Source: Bog-473 sp963726135 (GTDB taxonomy: Bacteria; Actinomycetota; Acidimicrobiia; Acidimicrobiales; RAAP-2). Taken from it: DNA of 64,000 bases. Under the pieces are notes generated by a model. That model made no database searches and had not been told where the DNA came from. It worked only from the letters and a program-made list of their open reading frames with translations. Shown in pieces: positions 60,847 through 64,000 of the stretch (position 1 is the stretch's first letter; the number at the start of each line of letters is the position of its first letter). Both the position numbers and the translations under genes were made by a program. The stretch is taken from NCBI GenBank assembly GCA_963726135.1, contig CAVSBE010000008.1, forward strand, positions 2,604,001 to 2,668,000, written 5' to 3'.

Positions 60847-61926
60847 TCAGTGAGGACGGGCAGAAAAGGCCGCGACAAGCTCTCGGCGGCTGCCGATCCC
60901 AAGCTTGTCGAACACGGCGTGGAGGTGTTCCTGCAAGGTGTTGGCGGAGATCTGGAGCTCGTCGACGATGGAGGGGGTAGACCGCCCTTGAAGGACCAGG
61001 GCAACCACGCGACTCTGAGCGGGGGTCAGGCCATGGGCTGCCAGGATCAGTGAACTCACATGACCGGTGTCCGCAGATTCGAGGATCACCGCGATCTGCC
61101 CATCAGCGTCACCCCTGAGTGGTGAAACGTTCACGGTGATCCAGTCGCCAGATCCACGCCGCAATCGGGTCACCGAATGCGCAGCGGCCAGGTCGTGGTC
61201 ATCTGTAGCCAGCCCGGCGGCGGCCACGGCGTATACAGCCACGGGGAGGTCGAGGTGGGCTGGCCAGTCGGCGTCGACAACGTCGGCCAGCAACGTCTCC
61301 GCCGCTGGATTCAGCGATACGATCTCCAGGTCAGGGTCCAGGATGATGATCCCCGGACCGACAGTTGGCACATTTGTCGCTGAGGGATAGAGGGTGAAGC
61401 TGCGGCGCAGGCCCTTGGCTAGGTCGGGAGCAACCCGACGCACGAGATCCATGTCGGCAGCATCAAAACCTGTGGCAGACGCTGATCGGTGAAGACAGAG
61501 CACCCCCCAGCACAGGCCGCCGACCGCCAGCGCAACTCGGATCTCGTCACCTAGCCCCAGCGGAGCCAGAACTTCGCGGTAGCGGGCACTCGCTGATCGA
61601 TCGCCGCCGGTGGCCCCATCTAACGAACTCACCTTGTCAGCTGATGCAGCGAGGCGAGCGAACTTGTTCACATCGTCGCGACCGTATTCATTGTCCAGGA
61701 ATTGCGCCGTTACCGATGCCAACGGCTCCTCAGCCAGAGCCGAGGTGAAGAGCAATGTCGTGGGATCGACAGTGGCGAAGAAGGCGGCGTCGATCGACAC
61801 CGATGATCGCAAACTTCGCAGACCGTTGGTGCGGAAGGACGCCAAGTCCAATCCCTCAGCGCTCATCCGACCGATCTCGGTCACCGTTCGACGTCGGCGC
61901 GGCACGCTCGAATCGGGCTGGCTCAT
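60847..61926 (-). CDS. LuxR-family transcriptional regulator with PAS-like domain
   Basis: 359 residues. The N-terminal half is GAF-like (SVSIDAAFFATVDPTTLLFT, EIRVALAVGGLCWGVLCLHR), the middle PAS-like (PGIIILDPDLEIVSLNPAAE), and the C-terminal HTH HGLTPAQSRVVALVLQGRST, PSIVDELQISANTLQEHLHA and VFDKLGIGSRRELVAAFSAR matches the LuxR/GerE fold. Overlaps the SnoaL-like gene stop by four bases (ATGA), so it probably regulates or is co-expressed with it. Confidence 0.92.
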   Translation of the reverse strand: MSQPDSSVPRRRRTVTEIGRMSAEGLDLASFRTNGLRSLRSSVSIDAAFFATVDPTTLLFTSALAEEPLASVTAQFLDNEYGRDDVNKFARLAASADKVSSLDGATGGDRSASARYREVLAPLGLGDEIRVALAVGGLCWGVLCLHRSASATGFDAADMDLVRRVAPDLAKGLRRSFTLYPSATNVPTVGPGIIILDPDLEIVSLNPAAETLLADVVDADWPAHLDLPVAVYAVAAAGLATDDHDLAAAHSVTRLRRGSGDWITVNVSPLRGDADGQIAVILESADTGHVSSLILAAHGLTPAQSRVVALVLQGRSTPSIVDELQISANTLQEHLHAVFDKLGIGSRRELVAAFSARPH

Positions 61927-62422
61927 GGTCCAGTATGCCCTCGGCCGTCGGTCAGGAGACCGGAGAGCGGGTGCCCAGTCGACCGGACAACTTTCAGAGC
62001 CGGTCGGATCACGCCCAGTTGCCGGCGGAAGCCGAGGTCGTCAAGCCTGCCCCAGCGCTCCACGATCTGTCCGTCTCGCAGGCGGAAGATGTTCACGCCA
62101 GGCAGCGACACAGTCTCTCCTGAAGGGGCGACCCCCATGATGGGTGCGCCGGTATGGGTTCCGCTGGCGGTGAACTGCTCGACCACGATGTCGCCTTCGG
62201 CGACAAGGAGGTGAAGGTCGCTGTGCCAGTCCGGGAAACACGGACCGGAACAGAGCGCCAGGCGCTGCGCATCCCTTCCCTGTCGGCGGTGGCACCGAAC
62301 GGTGGATCGTTGTTGACAAAGTCCTCCGCGAGGTACTGATCGACTGCATCGAGGTCACCCTTGGTGAACAGTGCGTCGATGAACTCGGTCACTGTGGTCT
62401 TGTTCTTCTCGGTCGTGGTCAT
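61923..62422 (-). pseudogene. SnoaL-like ester-cyclase-type protein, one frameshift
   Basis: ATG 62422 gives MTTTEKNKTTVTEFIDALFT, KGDLDAVDQYLAEDFVNNDP and PFGATADREGMRSAWRSV. A frame change near 62230 leads to FPDWHSDLHLLVAEGDIVVE, QFTASGTHTGAPIMGVAPSG, ETVSLPGVNIFRLRDGQIVE and RWGRLDDLGFRRQLGVI, a typical SnoaL-like C-terminus. A one-base indel explains it. Operon partner of the LuxR-type regulator. Confidence 0.75.
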
Positions 62423-62660
62423 GTTTGCATTGTGAGAGTTACCGTCCCTGTGACCACCCCGAACCAATTGGGGTACACCAGGTTCTCCCAGCCACTATCG
62501 ACCTTTATCCGCAGGTTCGCCCTGGGGTCGCGCACTCAGTCACGCGATCCTCGCAGGGACTAGCTCATACCGCCGAGACGGGGGGCATCGAGGCCCCCCC
62601 AGGACGGCGTGGTGAGTTGTGCCAACAGTGCCCGTAACCTCTTCGTCAAGGAGTCGAGCT

Positions 62661-62879
62661 ATGGAAGATGTGACCGAGCTGATCTCAAAGGTAAGCCAGG
62701 AGCTAGGTCCTGACGCTTCAGATGAGGAGATCAGCGAGATGGTGCTCCAAGCCATCGAGGCGATGCCCGAATCGGATCGGGAGCAGTTGCTGGAGCAAAT
62801 GGTGAAGGGGACTAGTTCGGGTCAGCTTCGCCATCTCGACAAGGAAGTAGACGCTGACCGCCAAGCGGACGGGGGGTAG
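62661..62879 (+). CDS. Small acidic hypothetical protein
   Basis: 72 residues from ATG 62661 with ribosome site AAGGAG at the right distance. MEDVTELISKVSQELGPDAS, DEEISEMVLQAIEAMPESDR and EQLLEQMVKGTSSGQLRH suggest three amphipathic helices, acidic. No family recognised. Confidence 0.55.
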   Translation: MEDVTELISKVSQELGPDASDEEISEMVLQAIEAMPESDREQLLEQMVKGTSSGQLRHLDKEVDADRQADGG

Positions 62880-62948
62880 AGAGGCCGAATACCCCACCCT
62901 GACCTGAGTTCAGCTAGTCCCGGGTCCGAGCTTGAGCATCCACGAGAG

Positions 62949-62977
62949 GGTGCCCCCGTTCGCCGGGTCCGAGACTC
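62949..62977 (-). repeat. Dispersed hairpin repeat, minus orientation
   Basis: GGTGCCCCCGTTCGCCGGGT then CCGAGACTC. Intergenic. Confidence 0.7.
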
Positions 62978-63417
62978 GCCTATCTCTTCCCTCCTCCCAA
63001 AATGCACGGTGTTGTGCGTTCGTTGTGTTTACCCGTGCCTAGGGTTCTCAGCCAGTGGAATCGTTCCTAAGGCCTCCGCAAATCCTGGCGTCGATGCGTC
63101 GCCAGTTGCTCGCACTCAAAGAGGCATGGCACAAGACCGGGGACTGCCTTGCGCCCGCTTGCCAGGAGAGGGCAATGCACTTCCCACCGTCGCGCTATTG
63201 CAAGTTCCATACGGAGTAGATCGCAATAATAGACATCGTCGTTGTGTCGGACGATGTTTTGACTCAACGGCTGAGGAGAGGCGGGTGCCCCAGATCGCCG
63301 GGAAGATGTCAACGTCGGCGCCACGGAAACAGGGTTAGATCGCCTCGTAACCACCGCCCGCGCCCTGAGTCGGGTCACTGGAATTGACCCGCTTCGGTAG
63401 ACACGGGTTTATGGGAT
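62978..63417. other. Intergenic stretch before the IS3 element, no gene seen
   Basis: About 440 bases. Contains the hairpin repeat at 63283 and, near 63375-63405, the sequence TGACCCGCTTCGGTAGACAC, probably the end of the IS3-family element. No protein-like frame. Confidence 0.5.
63283..63310 (-). repeat. Dispersed hairpin repeat, minus orientation
   Basis: GGGTGCCCCAGATCGCCGGG then AAGATGTC. Lies within 100 bases of the IS3-family element. Confidence 0.75.
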
Positions 63418-64000
63418 TCAGGCCACCACGAGGGCGGCTTCGTAGTCATGCGGGCTGAGATGGCCGAGCCCGGCTTGGGCCCGTTCTCGGTTGTAGAAGA
63501 TCTCGATGTAGTCGAAGAGGGCGCTGCGCAGTCGCGCCCGGTTCATGTAGATCAAGGGTCCGTGGATCCAGCTCAGCTCGCGCTTGAGGGTGGCCCAGAA
63601 GGTCTCCATGGCAGCGTTGTCATAGCAGTCGCCGGTGGATCCATAGGAGGGGACGAGTCCGAGCTCGTGCAGTCGGTTTGTGAAGTCGAGCGAGGTGTAT
63701 TGGACATCCCTTGTCGCTGTGATGCAGCGGCGGGATCACCGGGTCCCGCCGCGCCACCGCCATCGAGACGGCCTCGATGACCAGCTCTGAGGTCTGACGG
63801 GTGCCCATGGACCAGCCGACGAGCCCTCGGCCATAGAGGTCCTTGACGCCGGCCAAGAAGAGCTTGCCCTCGCCGGTCATGAACTCGGTGATGTCGGCCA
63901 CCCAGCGCTCATCCGGTCGGCTGGCACTGAAGTCGCGCTTGAGCAGGTCCGGAGCCGGAGCCACGTCGAGACGGCCCCGGCGCCACTTCTTGCGCGAGTG
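63384..64000 (-). mobile_element. IS3-family element, cut by the window edge
   Basis: Transposase OrfB-type frames run to the right edge, with a probable element end (TGACCCGCTTCGGTAGACAC) near 63384. The other end and OrfA lie outside the window. Confidence 0.7.
63418..64000 (-). pseudogene. IS3-family transposase (OrfB), partial, one frameshift
   Basis: Upstream part: RPDERWVADITEFMTGEGKL (first Asp), LFLAGVKDLYGRGLVGWSMG and IPPLHHSDKG (second Asp). Downstream part in another frame: VQYTSLDFTNRLHELGLVPS, YGSTGDCYDNAAMETFWATL (Glu) and GLGHLSPHDYEAALVVA to the stop. A one-base insertion near 63705 (AAGGGATGTCC) separates them. All three DDE residues are present. The N-terminus lies beyond the window. 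Confidence 0.85.

Overview
The window is high-GC actinobacterial DNA, most likely from an Acidimicrobiia-type genome. Signs are the divergently read FhaA-FhaB-PstP-PknB signalling block, a CrgA homologue, an F420-type LLM oxidoreductase, actinobacterial GTG starts with GTGA/ATGA overlaps, and a secreted esterase carrying the 'GYWxVASDGGIF..GDAxFxGS' repeats common in that class. Taxonomy is an inference from gene content only.

Layout. (1) 0.2-2.6 kb: an ABC exporter ATPase (frameshifted) coupled to its permease. (2) 2.6-31.2 kb: a mosaic accessory region. It holds three IS110-family elements (one decayed at 2.6-4.1 kb, two near-identical at 19.0-20.3 and 25.8-27.2 kb), one intact IS30-family element (13.7-15.0 kb), and many unrelated single genes: lipoprotein, methyltransferases, flavodoxin-like protein, a four-gene operon of unknown small proteins, secreted hydrolase, GT-C type membrane proteins, aminoglycoside-phosphotransferase-like protein, PPi-type phosphofructokinase, SnoaL-like, GNAT, dodecin, acyl-ACP desaturase, GH76 mannanase. 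It ends at two direct repeats of a tRNA-Ile 3' half that bracket a phytanoyl-CoA dioxygenase. (3) 31.4-34.4 kb: two secreted hydrolases, both frame-disrupted. (4) 34.7-43.0 kb: a catabolic-looking set (LLM oxidoreductase, SnoaL-like, EthD-like, extended SDR, AhpD/CMD-like, two classical SDRs, family III CoA-transferase) plus a GT-C glycosyltransferase. (5) 43.3-47.6 kb: a six-gene minus-strand operon that looks like a transmembrane flavin/heme electron-transfer module (two membrane-anchored stalk proteins, ApbE, ferric-reductase-like membrane protein, NuoF-like flavoprotein, ferredoxin). (6) 47.8-59.6 kb: housekeeping (ASCH protein, aldo-keto reductase, pirin, SDR, ComF-like, thioesterase, thiolase, CrgA, TrpG/PabA, PknB, PstP, FhaB, FhaA, tRNA-Leu). 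(7) 59.6-64.0 kb: a second small accessory stretch ending in an IS3-family transposase cut by the window edge.

The most striking unexplained structure is a dispersed intergenic hairpin repeat with core CCCGGCGATCGGGGACA: 16 clear copies, plus one copy apparently split by an IS110 element. It is absent from about 30-60 kb. Its orientation is uniform within each cluster (minus at 2.6-5.6 kb, plus for all 11 copies at 11-30 kb, minus at 60-63 kb) whatever the strand of the neighbouring genes. IS110, IS30 and IS3 elements lie in or beside copies. This resembles a cassette-like or REP-like system used as an insertion landing pad.

Caution: at least ten genes are broken by single-base indels, many in short G or C runs, some as compensating pairs. 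Several of the 'pseudogenes' may therefore be assembly or base-calling errors.
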